A DNA stretch of 64,000 nt from Desulfomonilaceae bacterium (GTDB taxonomy: Bacteria; Desulfobacterota; Desulfomonilia; Desulfomonilales; Desulfomonilaceae). Shown piece after piece: positions 41,924 through 50,629 of this stretch. The first letter of the stretch is position 1, and the number at the start of each line of letters is the position of its first letter. The DNA lies in the NCBI GenBank assembly GCA_041662605.1, contig JBAZSD010000021.1:9032-73031 (forward strand). The letters are read 5' to 3'. Position numbers and translations under genes: made by a program. Below the pieces are notes generated by a model. That model ran no database searches and was not told the origin of the DNA. It worked only from the letters and a program-made list of their open reading frames with translations.

Positions 41924-44887
41924 ATGCCACACCGAATAGATGTATGTTTAAAACAATCATTACCTGATCCGGCCGGCCGACGAACAGCCGCACGGATAAA
42001 GTCGGATCTCGGATTCCAAGTTGATAGTGTTCGGGTCGCTGAAGGTTTCATAATTGATATGGACCTTGAACGACGGGAACTTGAATCTCTTGTCGAGGAT
42101 GTTTTCGTAGACCCGGTTATCCAGGAAGCCACAATTGATGAACCGATTAGTTTGCCTTTCGACTGGCTTGTTGAGGTAGGATACCGACCTGGCGTAACGG
42201 ACAACGTTGGTCGCACCGCCAGAGAGTCCGTTGAAAGGACTCTCGGCGTCAAATTGACATCAGGCGGGGGCGTATTTAGCAGAAAATTATACTTCTTCAC
42301 AGGACAACTGACTCGCGATGAAATTGGTGGAATAGCCAAAGATTTGCTCGCTAACGATCTGATCCAGACTTCTCAGGTTTTTGCGCCATCTGACGATCGT
42401 TCGATGATAAACGTCCCAATCGTGAGATCCAAGGCGGAAATTATCGTCAAGGAAATCGACCTCAACATGTCGGATTCAGAGTTATTGCGCATAAGCCAGG
42501 AAGGCGTTTTGGCCCTTAATCTGGAAGAGATGAAGACGATCCAGAGTTTTTTCAATAACCCGGAATTTGTCAGCCAGAGGAAAAAACTGGGATTGAACGA
42601 GAAAATTACCGACTGTGAGTTGGAGGTTCTAGCCCAAACATGGTCCGAGCATTGTAAGCACAAGATTTTCAATGCGGCCATTGACTATGAAGAAAACGGA
42701 CAAATATCCAAAATCAACAGCCTGTTCAAATCTTATGTTCAGAAGGCGACCGAAGATATTCGCGCCAAACTCGGAGACAACGACTTCTGCCTGTCAGTAT
42801 TCAAGGATAATGCAGGCGTAATTAGACTGGATGACGAATGGAATTTGGTCGTCAAAGTCGAGACACATAATTCACCCTCAGCTTTAGACCCATACGGTGG
42901 CGCTTTGACGGGCATAGTTGGGGTAAATCGCGATCCATTCGGCACCGGCCTAGGCTGCCGTTTAATTTTCAACACGGATGTCTTTTGCTTTGCGCCGCCT
43001 GACTTTAATGGGGTTATCCCACCTCGTCTACTCCACCCCAGACGGGTTTTTGAAGGAGTTCGCGAAGGAGTCGAACACGGTGGAAACAAAAGCGGAATTC
43101 CTACCGTGAACGGCGCTGTTGTCTTCGATGAACGCTATCTTGGAAAACCACTGGTTTATTGTGGGACAGGTGGGTTGATGCCTGCAACCATTAACGGCAG
43201 GCCAGCGCACATCAAAAAGGCCAACACCGGTGACCGGATTATCATGACGGGCGGAAGGATAGGCAAAGACGGTATCCACGGAGCCACTTTTTCTTCGGAG
43301 GAGCTGCATGAAGGCTCGCCCGCAACGGCCGTTCAGATTGGAGACCCGATAACCCAGAAACGCATGACTGATTTCTTACTAATGGCTAGAGATCGGGGGC
43401 TTTATAGCTCTATAACCGATAACGGAGCGGGCGGTCTCTCCTCTTCCGTAGGTGAGATGGCGAACGAATCGGGTGGGGCCCACATCATGCTGGACAGAGC
43501 GCCTTTAAAATATCCCGGTTTGCAGCCGTGGGAAATCCTGTTGTCAGAAGCTCAGGAGAGAATGACCGTAGCCGTCCCGCCCGACAAGCTGTCGGAATTT
43601 ATGGCTCTTGCGGAAAAATTGGACGTGGAGGCGACGGATCTCGGAGAATTCACCGATGATCAGTCCTTCATCGTTTACTGGCATGATGCGCCGATAGCCT
43701 ATTTTCCCCTGGACTTTCTGCATGACGGAGTTCCGCAGATGCGTCTGAAGGCGACATGGGAACCTCCCAAACACCCGGAACCGAATTTTGAATGTCCTCT
43801 GGACCTGAATCAGGAATTACTTGAATTAATGAGCCGCTGGAACATTTGCTCCAAAGAGAAGCTGATTCGTCAATACGATCATGAGGTTCAAGCAGGCTCC
43901 GTGGTCAAGTCCCTAATCGGCTTGAACAATGATGGTCCTGGGGACGCAGCGGTTCAAAGACCTATGCTGGACAGGTATCTCGGTGTCGCCGTGGGCTGCG
44001 GAATCGCCCCAAGATACTCTGATATAGATACATACTGGATGATGACAGCCGTAATAGATGAAGCCGTAAGAAACATAGTCGCTGTTGGCGCTAACCCGGA
44101 CCACATGGCCGGCCTAGACAATTTCTGTTGGTGTGATCCGGTAAAATCCGAAAAAACCCCTGACGGAGAATATAAACTCGCACAGTTGGTGAGAGCGAAC
44201 AAAGCGCTTTACGAGCTGTGCGTCGAGTATCATATCCCGTGTATCTCGGGAAAAGACAGCATGAAAAATGACTATCTCATCGGCGGTTCAAAAATATCCA
44301 TTCCCCCGACCGTTCTTTTTACGGCTGTGGGAGTTGTGCCGGACGTTCGAAAATCCGTTACCGCCGATTTCAAAACATCAGGAGACCTGATATACGTCCT
44401 TGGAACAACGCGAGACGAGGTTGGAGCGTCCGAATATTTGGCTTCAAGGGGATTCATAGGATCAAAGATCCCCAAGGTATTGAACCCGAAGTCCTCGATT
44501 GAATCCTATAGGGCCCTGTTCAGGGCTGTGACCCAGGGATTGGTCGCTTCGATTCACGACATTTCAGATGGCGGTCTCGGTGTAGCTCTGGCGGAAAGTT
44601 CATTTTCTGGAGGAATCGGAGCAAAGGTGAGCCTTGCCAAACTGGGATATGGGGGCGTTGCCCGTGATGACTTCGCATTATTCTCAGAAACCCCTTGCCG
44701 TTTCCTCATCAGCGTCTCAACGTCTAAGAGCAAAGAGTTTGAAGAAACCTTAGAGGGTTTTCCCTTGTCACTTATCGGAGATACTTCGTCCGACCTCAAC
44801 CTGACTGTCGAGGGTTTGAACGGCGAGACAGTTCTTGACATAAACATCTGGGAATTAAAGAAGGCTTGGCAAGCGCCTGGTCTCTAA
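41924..44887 (+). CDS. purL: Phosphoribosylformylglycinamidine synthase, PurS-PurL fused form
   Basis: The 987-residue protein has two PurS-like alpha/beta repeats at the N-terminus (about residues 1-165; HRIDVCLKQSLPDPAGRR and VEVGYRPGVTDNVGRT), then a full PurL core. PurL motifs are AQTWSEHCKHKIFN, KVETHNSPSALDPYGG, GNKSGIPTVNGAV, ITDNGAGGLSSSVGEMA, and CISGKDSMKND with HDISDGGLGVALAES. No C-terminal glutaminase domain is present, so a separate PurQ must supply ammonia. It catalyses step four of purine synthesis. The PurSL layout lies between the split PurS/L/Q and the single long PurL forms. Confidence 0.95.
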   Translation: MPHRIDVCLKQSLPDPAGRRTAARIKSDLGFQVDSVRVAEGFIIDMDLERRELESLVEDVFVDPVIQEATIDEPISLPFDWLVEVGYRPGVTDNVGRTARESVERTLGVKLTSGGGVFSRKLYFFTGQLTRDEIGGIAKDLLANDLIQTSQVFAPSDDRSMINVPIVRSKAEIIVKEIDLNMSDSELLRISQEGVLALNLEEMKTIQSFFNNPEFVSQRKKLGLNEKITDCELEVLAQTWSEHCKHKIFNAAIDYEENGQISKINSLFKSYVQKATEDIRAKLGDNDFCLSVFKDNAGVIRLDDEWNLVVKVETHNSPSALDPYGGALTGIVGVNRDPFGTGLGCRLIFNTDVFCFAPPDFNGVIPPRLLHPRRVFEGVREGVEHGGNKSGIPTVNGAVVFDERYLGKPLVYCGTGGLMPATINGRPAHIKKANTGDRIIMTGGRIGKDGIHGATFSSEELHEGSPATAVQIGDPITQKRMTDFLLMARDRGLYSSITDNGAGGLSSSVGEMANESGGAHIMLDRAPLKYPGLQPWEILLSEAQERMTVAVPPDKLSEFMALAEKLDVEATDLGEFTDDQSFIVYWHDAPIAYFPLDFLHDGVPQMRLKATWEPPKHPEPNFECPLDLNQELLELMSRWNICSKEKLIRQYDHEVQAGSVVKSLIGLNNDGPGDAAVQRPMLDRYLGVAVGCGIAPRYSDIDTYWMMTAVIDEAVRNIVAVGANPDHMAGLDNFCWCDPVKSEKTPDGEYKLAQLVRANKALYELCVEYHIPCISGKDSMKNDYLIGGSKISIPPTVLFTAVGVVPDVRKSVTADFKTSGDLIYVLGTTRDEVGASEYLASRGFIGSKIPKVLNPKSSIESYRALFRAVTQGLVASIHDISDGGLGVALAESSFSGGIGAKVSLAKLGYGGVARDDFALFSETPCRFLISVSTSKSKEFEETLEGFPLSLIGDTSSDLNLTVEGLNGETVLDINIWELKKAWQAPGL

Positions 44888-44988
44888 GGCGCCTGTCGAG
44901 GATTATGGTTTGCCCAATTTTACAATAAGGCTCAGGAGGTTGTGGCTAATATCTTCGCATGCCAGGATCTGCTTCCGGCTCTTAAGCC

Positions 44989-45900
44989 TTGGAGACTACG
45001 GGAGCGTTGTTTAAACAACATTACAGATTCATCAAGGGATATTCGCTGGTTCTGGCGGCCACGGCAATTTGGTCCGGGAATTTCATTGTAGCCAGGATAC
45101 TTTCGAATTCAGTTCCGCCGGTTACCATTTTTATTTTCCGTTCGTTGATAGCGATTACTATTCTTGCGCCTTTTGTGGCAGGCCATTTACGCCAAGAGTT
45201 TCCAGCAATTCGCAAGCATCTCGGCTATCTTGCCCTTACAGCTTTTCTTGGGTTGACGATCTGCAACACCGTTGTATACATAGCCGCGGCTACCACCAAA
45301 GCCTTGAATCTGACTCTGATAGCAATCAGTTCCCCCGTCTTTACAATCATTTTTGCTCGAATCTTCCTGCACGACACTCTGACTCTTCGTAGGGTAATAG
45401 GTCTAGTAGCGGCTACCGCCGGAGTTGTGTTGCTCATCACCAGTGGTCAGATCTCACATTTGGCGAATTTGACGTTTTCTGAGGGTGATTTGTGGATGCT
45501 TGGACAGGCTTCGTCTTTTGCCCTTTACACCATTTTGGTCAGGATGAAACCTGGTGAACTCAGTCCGCTCACATTTCTATTTTCTCTATTCATTATAGGC
45601 ATGCTTTTTTTATTGCCATTGTTCCTGTGGAAACTACCTGAAACAGAGGCGGTCCACTTTACCCCGGCCATCTTGGGGGCGATTCTCTATTTGGGTGTCG
45701 GTCCATCATTGTTAGCCTACCTGTGCTGGAATGAATCGGTCGCAATCATTGGTCCCGCCCGCGCGTCATTTGTCTATTACTGTCTGCCGCTCTTTAGCGG
45801 TGTTGAGGGTCTGTTATTGCTGGGTGAACAGGTAACGGCCATTCATGTGTTCAGTGGTGTGATGATTTTAGCCGGCGTCATATTTGCAACATCAGAATAA
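44989..45900 (+). CDS. EamA/DMT-family transporter
   Basis: This 303-residue protein has ten hydrophobic helices in two EamA repeats (VLAATAIWSGNFIVARIL in the first, LWMLGQASSFALYTILVRM in the second). Conserved Pro-rich and Gly-rich turn motifs such as LAYLCWNESVAIIGPARASF are present. It is a drug/metabolite exporter of the inner membrane with unknown substrate. The start is TTG 44989, with weak support; a second TTG at 45007 after GGGAG is also possible. It is tail to tail with a DUF486 gene 36 bp away. Confidence 0.85.
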   Translation: METTGALFKQHYRFIKGYSLVLAATAIWSGNFIVARILSNSVPPVTIFIFRSLIAITILAPFVAGHLRQEFPAIRKHLGYLALTAFLGLTICNTVVYIAAATTKALNLTLIAISSPVFTIIFARIFLHDTLTLRRVIGLVAATAGVVLLITSGQISHLANLTFSEGDLWMLGQASSFALYTILVRMKPGELSPLTFLFSLFIIGMLFLLPLFLWKLPETEAVHFTPAILGAILYLGVGPSLLAYLCWNESVAIIGPARASFVYYCLPLFSGVEGLLLLGEQVTAIHVFSGVMILAGVIFATSE

Positions 45901-45936
45901 AAGTCTCCAAATTATCAGCGTCGCTGTGTTCCACAC

Positions 45937-46278
45937 TTACGAACGGAATATAAAATAAACGGCGCCAAGCAAACAGAAGGCCGCCCACAGATAGTCCAGC
46001 TTAAGCGGTTGGCCCATATAAAATATAGCAAACGGAGCAAATACCCCCAATGTAACGACCTCTTGCATTATTTTCAGTTGCGGGAGACTTAACTCAGTAT
46101 AGCCTATACGGTTTGCAGGGACTTGCAGGAGATACTCGAACAATGCGATGCCCCAACTCGCCAAAGCGGCTATGTACCACTTTTTGTCATTCAGATTTCT
46201 AAGGTGGGCATACCAAGCAAAGGTCATGAAAATATTTGACAACATTAGCAGTGTCAATGTCCTCAAAATTACCGGCAT
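45937..46278 (-). CDS. DUF486 family small membrane protein
   Basis: This 113-residue protein has four hydrophobic helices in the DUF486 pattern: MLSNIFMTFAWYAHLRN, IAALASWGIALFEYLLQVPANRIGY-type, LKIMQEVVTLGVFAPFAIFYMGQP and LWAAFCLLGAVYFIF. Members are close to the drug/metabolite transporter superfamily. The role is unknown. Confidence 0.87.
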   Translation of the reverse strand: MPVILRTLTLLMLSNIFMTFAWYAHLRNLNDKKWYIAALASWGIALFEYLLQVPANRIGYTELSLPQLKIMQEVVTLGVFAPFAIFYMGQPLKLDYLWAAFCLLGAVYFIFRS

Positions 46279-46322
46279 ATTATACTAATACCTTCTTAAT
46301 ATGGTTTATATGTATTTGGGAT

Positions 46323-47918
46323 TTATCTTCCTTTGACATGAATCAAATGTGAGACCACCGGAGGATTGGACCCAACATGAAAAGAACGGACCCGGTCTTC
46401 GACCGCTCGGTCTCCAATAGTGAAACGCGCGTGCTGACGAACATGCTCAGCCCAGGAATCTACAATGAATGTCTCCACGTATTTCCCCGGATCAGTAATG
46501 TCGTGGAACAAGCCCCATCGTCTAGCGCCGTCACGATGGCGAATACGTTTAAGTTCGTATGCTGAGTCAACAAATTCGCCCAATTTTTCCACGTCAATGT
46601 GGTATTCAACCATTACCAGCACTGGCCCATCCTCCGGATCCGGATCAAAAGCCACAAGCGGCTCGGACCAGTGCAACGATGGCCTGAGATCCAATTCTCT
46701 GATCCCCTTTAGGGGCCACAGGAAAGCCCCCGCTACTCCTGTCGCCAGACCAAATCCGGCTAAAAGAAGAGCCAACGAGTTTCCCCAGAATTCCGCTATT
46801 GTCCCCCACATAACACTGGACACACCCATTAGTCCCTGAAAAGCCAGTGTGTAAAATCCTAGCGCCCGTGACTGAACCCATGAGGCGGCGGACGTTTGGG
46901 CCGCCACGTTAAAACTTGCCATTACAGTTACCCAGGCTATCCCTCCGGCAATCATGAAGCCGTAAAGCAGGAAATCAATTCGTAGGTATCCGAGCGTGAC
47001 TGTCACTATCCCAAAAATTATAGTCGCCAAAATCAACAGGTTGTCGAGCGTCATCCTCTTTCTGGCGCTCGGTAGAATCGCGGCGCCGGCTAGAGCCCCT
47101 AATCCGAAAAAACCTACAAGAGCCCCATAGCCGCGTGATGTCATGCCAAGTTCATGTCGGGCTACCAATGGCATCAACGCCCATAGGGCGCTCCCGCAAG
47201 TGACGAATATGCAACAGCGGATTAACGCGGAACGCAATTCTGGGGCATGAAGAATATATCGAGTTCCCGCGCGAATTGCCCCCATCACATGTTCCGCTGG
47301 TAACGGATTTTCCCTCTGAGACGAATCCCAACGATAAATTATAACAATCACACCTAGAAAAGATAACGCATTCAAAAAAAATACCGGACCTGGTCCCCAA
47401 AACGCCACAATAGCCCCTCCCAAGGCCGGACCGATCGCTCTGGCGATGTTGAAAGCCACACTGTTTAACGCCACGGCCTGCGGTAGTTCTTTTCTGGGAA
47501 CCAGGCGTGGAACCACCGTTTGCCAGATCGGCATGTTCATGGCCGCCCCCATCCCAAGGGCAAAAGTAAAAGAGAGCAGTATCCATGGGGTTGTGGCGTT
47601 CATAAACGTTACAATACTCAAGCCTGCGGCGGCGACTGTCATCCAGCCCTGAGTAAAAAGCAGGAGTCGTCTTCGATCAACTATGTCGGCGATCGCTCCA
47701 GCGGGCAGCACCACCAAAAAAACTGGAAGACTGCTCGCAGTTTGCATCAGGGAGACCATGACCGGCGAACTCGATAGGGACGTCATCATCCACACACCGG
47801 CCACGTTCTGCATCCACGTCCCAACATTTGACACCGTGGCCGCTATCCATAGCGCTCGAAAAACTGAATAGGCTAGTGGGCTCCATGGAGAATAATTTTG
47901 GATTTTGTCTTCAGACAT
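46323..47918 (-). CDS. MFS transporter with C-terminal antibiotic-monooxygenase-like domain
   Basis: This 531-residue protein has an MFS domain of 11-12 helices (about residues 15-410; SNVGTWMQNVAGVWMMTSLS and FLVVLPAGAIADIVDRRRLL are MFS_3/EntS-type signatures). A soluble tail of about 110 residues carries VLVMVEYHIDVEKLGEFVDSA and GARRWGLFHDITDPGKYVE, which fits a dimeric ferredoxin-like ABM fold. This MFS_3 plus ABM layout is seen in other bacterial genomes; the job of the soluble part is unknown. It is probably an exporter. It is followed by a gap before pgl on the same strand. Confidence 0.85.
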   Translation of the reverse strand: MSEDKIQNYSPWSPLAYSVFRALWIAATVSNVGTWMQNVAGVWMMTSLSSSPVMVSLMQTASSLPVFLVVLPAGAIADIVDRRRLLLFTQGWMTVAAAGLSIVTFMNATTPWILLSFTFALGMGAAMNMPIWQTVVPRLVPRKELPQAVALNSVAFNIARAIGPALGGAIVAFWGPGPVFFLNALSFLGVIVIIYRWDSSQRENPLPAEHVMGAIRAGTRYILHAPELRSALIRCCIFVTCGSALWALMPLVARHELGMTSRGYGALVGFFGLGALAGAAILPSARKRMTLDNLLILATIIFGIVTVTLGYLRIDFLLYGFMIAGGIAWVTVMASFNVAAQTSAASWVQSRALGFYTLAFQGLMGVSSVMWGTIAEFWGNSLALLLAGFGLATGVAGAFLWPLKGIRELDLRPSLHWSEPLVAFDPDPEDGPVLVMVEYHIDVEKLGEFVDSAYELKRIRHRDGARRWGLFHDITDPGKYVETFIVDSWAEHVRQHARFTIGDRAVEDRVRSFHVGSNPPVVSHLIHVKGR

Positions 47919-48040
47919 GCCGACCTTCGGGTAAACTAATTCACTGAGTTAATGTATCCCCGAAATTCATCATTGGAAAGGAGCGTGACCTTGTATCAAC
48001 TTGACAGGGGTAATCGAGAAACTCCATTAGGACCCTGCCG

Positions 48041-48733
48041 TCACCCCAATTGTCCAGCCGCTGCAGTGTCGGCCAGGATCAGAGAATTGTCCCTCCGGAT
48101 TCGGCCACATGGAATTGATTGATCGCCATTCCAAAGTCGCTCAACTACTTCAGTCTTCTCTCCCCCTGTCACCAACCACAGAATCATCCGGGAACGATTA
48201 ATGATCGGATACGTCAATGTCATTCGACGTGTACCCTGATAAAGGCCGGTCAAAGCGACATCCTCTCCGGTGATTTCAAGAACGGGGTCTTCGGGCAGCA
48301 ACGAAGCGGTATGTCCGTCCGGTCCTAGTCCAAGGTGGACCAGGTCAAGCACGGGCGGCGCCCCGGCTATCTCTCGCAGAATTGTCGCGTAACGGCTAGC
48401 GGCGGAAGATAGGTCTTCTTCCTCCACCGGCATCGCATAGACCTGCTTTGGGTCGATTCTATGGTTTTGCAGGAGGATTTCACTGATGTGAGTAAGATTT
48501 CGGAGCGGGTCGCCTACGGGAGCCACCCGTTCGTCCACTTGAGCCAGCAGCACGCGTTCCCATGGGACATCAAGAGCTATCAGAGACCGTAGCATTGCCC
48601 ACGGAGTGCGACCACCACTGAGCGCCATAACGAATCTTCCGCGGTCGGCGACCGCCTCCCTGGCCTCCGCTGCGATAATAGCGGCGGCTTCTTGGGCGAC
48701 CGAATATTCGTCGGCAAAAACTTTGATCTTCAT
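48041..48733 (-). CDS. pgl: 6-phosphogluconolactonase
   Basis: This 230-residue protein has the DevB/Pgl motifs FVMALSGGRTPWAMLRSL, VDERVAPVGDPLRN, LDLVHLGLGPDGHTASLLPED and TLTYPIINRSRMILWLVTG. It hydrolyses 6-phosphogluconolactone in the oxidative pentose phosphate pathway. Length is normal for the short form. It is 65 bp downstream of pgi on the same strand, so the two probably form an operon. A glucose-6-phosphate dehydrogenase gene is not in the window. Confidence 0.93.
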   Translation of the reverse strand: MKIKVFADEYSVAQEAAAIIAAEAREAVADRGRFVMALSGGRTPWAMLRSLIALDVPWERVLLAQVDERVAPVGDPLRNLTHISEILLQNHRIDPKQVYAMPVEEEDLSSAASRYATILREIAGAPPVLDLVHLGLGPDGHTASLLPEDPVLEITGEDVALTGLYQGTRRMTLTYPIINRSRMILWLVTGGEKTEVVERLWNGDQSIPCGRIRRDNSLILADTAAAGQLG

Positions 48734-48798
48734 GACAGATTCTCCCCATTTAGGTTGCCCCTTCTTTTAGATCAGCGCCCATAATAGATCAACGTTCA

Positions 48799-50442
48799 TC
48801 ATGTGGTGGCCCGCATTTTTCGATAGCGACGGATAAGGCCGTTAGTCGAACCGTCATGGATGAGAACAGGCTCCTCCGACAACTCAAGTTCGGGAATAAT
48901 CCTCTCTGCAAGCGCTTTACCCAGTTCCACTCCCCACTGGTCAAATGAGTTGATGTTCCAGATAACACCTTGTGTAAATACTGAGTGCTCGTACAACGCG
49001 ACAAGTCTGCCGAGCGTTTTCGGAGTCAGTTGCTCTGCGAGGATGGTATTGGACTGGCGGTTGCCTTCGAACACACGGTGTGGAGCGAGCCAATCCGGAG
49101 TTCCCTCAGCTTTCACCTCTTCAAGTGTCTTTCCAAACGCCAGGGCCTCCGCCTGGGCGAAAACATTGGCCAGAAGCATGTCGTGATGACGACCGACGGG
49201 ATTGATCGATCGGCCAAACGCAATAAAGTCACAGGGAATCATTTCGGTCCCCTGATGTATCAACTGATAAAAAGAGTGCTGACCGTTGGTCCCCGGCTCA
49301 CCCCAGTAGACCGGCCCTGTCTGATAGGTAACATTGGTTCCTTCGATCGTGACATGTTTGCCGTTACTCTCCATTGTCAACTGTTGAAGATAAGCCGGGA
49401 AACGACTGAGATACTGCTCGTACGGCAAGACAGCCACAGTGCGGGCGTTGCAAAAGTTGTTACGCCATATAGCCAGAAGCCCCATGAGCGCCGGAAGGTT
49501 ACGCTCGAAAGCTGTGCGCCGGAAATGCTCATCCATCTCGTGGAAGCCGGCCAACATCTCACTGAAGTCGTCCGGACCAATGGATAGCATTGTGGAAAGG
49601 CCGATGGCCGAGTCCATGGAGTACCGCCCACCGACCCAATCCCAGAATCCAAACATGTTCGCGGTATCAATACCAAATTTAGTCACTGCCTTGGCGTTGG
49701 TCGAAACAGCGACAAAGTGTTTGGCGACAGATTTTTGATCTCCCCCGAGGCCGGCGACTAACCAGGAGCGAGCGGTATGGGCGTTCGTCATTGTCTCCAG
49801 CGTGGTAAAAGTTTTAGACGAGATTATGAAAAGAGTCTCAGACGGGTCCAAATCTTGAACAGCTTCCCGGAAGTCTGTTCCATCAATATTGGAGACGAAC
49901 CGAAAGGTCATAGAGCGATCACTATAATGTTTGAGAGCCTCGTAAGCCATCACTGGCCCCAGATCGGAGCCCCCGATACCAATGTTGATGATATTGGCAA
50001 TGCGCTTGCCCGTGTGGCCTTTCCATTCTCCGCTTCGGACGCGGGCGCAGAATTGAGTCATCTTGTCGAGAACCGCGTGGACTTCAGGTACTACGTTCAC
50101 TCCGTCCACAAGGATGGTCGCGTCCCTCGGAGCGCGTAGGGCTACGTGCAAAACGGCCCGGTTTTCGGTAACATTGATCCTGTCTCCGCGAAACATGCCA
50201 GCTATCCGATCGCTTAGCCCCGATTCCTCCGCAAGCTGAATCAGGAGTTTCAAGGTTTCTTCAGTTATCAGATTTTTGGAATAATCGAGATAAATCCCCA
50301 CATCCTCCAATGTGAAGCGCTCGCCCCGTTTATGGTCGTCCTCGAATAGCTTTCGGAGACTCAGTTTCCTGATTCGCTCATAGTGGGCTGCCAGAGCCGT
50401 CCATGCTGGTAGTTCAGTAAGTGGCGCTACTTTCGAGGTCAT
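48799..50442 (-). CDS. pgi: Glucose-6-phosphate isomerase
   Basis: The 547-residue protein has the Pgi family signatures: NIINIGIGGSDLGPVMAYEAL, FVSNIDGTDF, FIISSKTFTTLETMTNA, FGFWDWVGGRYSMDSAIG, GEPGTNGQHSFYQLIHQG and a C-terminal INSFDQWGVELGKALA. Active-site Glu, His and Lys lie in these blocks. It interconverts glucose- and fructose-6-phosphate. Length matches the long bacterial and eukaryotic form. It is the first gene of pgi-pgl. Confidence 0.97.
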   Translation of the reverse strand: MTSKVAPLTELPAWTALAAHYERIRKLSLRKLFEDDHKRGERFTLEDVGIYLDYSKNLITEETLKLLIQLAEESGLSDRIAGMFRGDRINVTENRAVLHVALRAPRDATILVDGVNVVPEVHAVLDKMTQFCARVRSGEWKGHTGKRIANIINIGIGGSDLGPVMAYEALKHYSDRSMTFRFVSNIDGTDFREAVQDLDPSETLFIISSKTFTTLETMTNAHTARSWLVAGLGGDQKSVAKHFVAVSTNAKAVTKFGIDTANMFGFWDWVGGRYSMDSAIGLSTMLSIGPDDFSEMLAGFHEMDEHFRRTAFERNLPALMGLLAIWRNNFCNARTVAVLPYEQYLSRFPAYLQQLTMESNGKHVTIEGTNVTYQTGPVYWGEPGTNGQHSFYQLIHQGTEMIPCDFIAFGRSINPVGRHHDMLLANVFAQAEALAFGKTLEEVKAEGTPDWLAPHRVFEGNRQSNTILAEQLTPKTLGRLVALYEHSVFTQGVIWNINSFDQWGVELGKALAERIIPELELSEEPVLIHDGSTNGLIRRYRKMRATT

Positions 50443-50629
50443 GTTCTTGCTCCTTTATCTCCTTGGTAGGCATAGAAAGGTTATTTTAGCGATATTAAGA
50501 TCTGTGATCAAATTGTTCCGCTCCTGCCCGTTTTATGAGTTAGGATCTTGACGTGTAATTTGTTTCACAAATGTATTATTGTTTTCCAGTAACATTTTAC
50601 TCCCGGATTGATTACCGCAAGGATAACCA

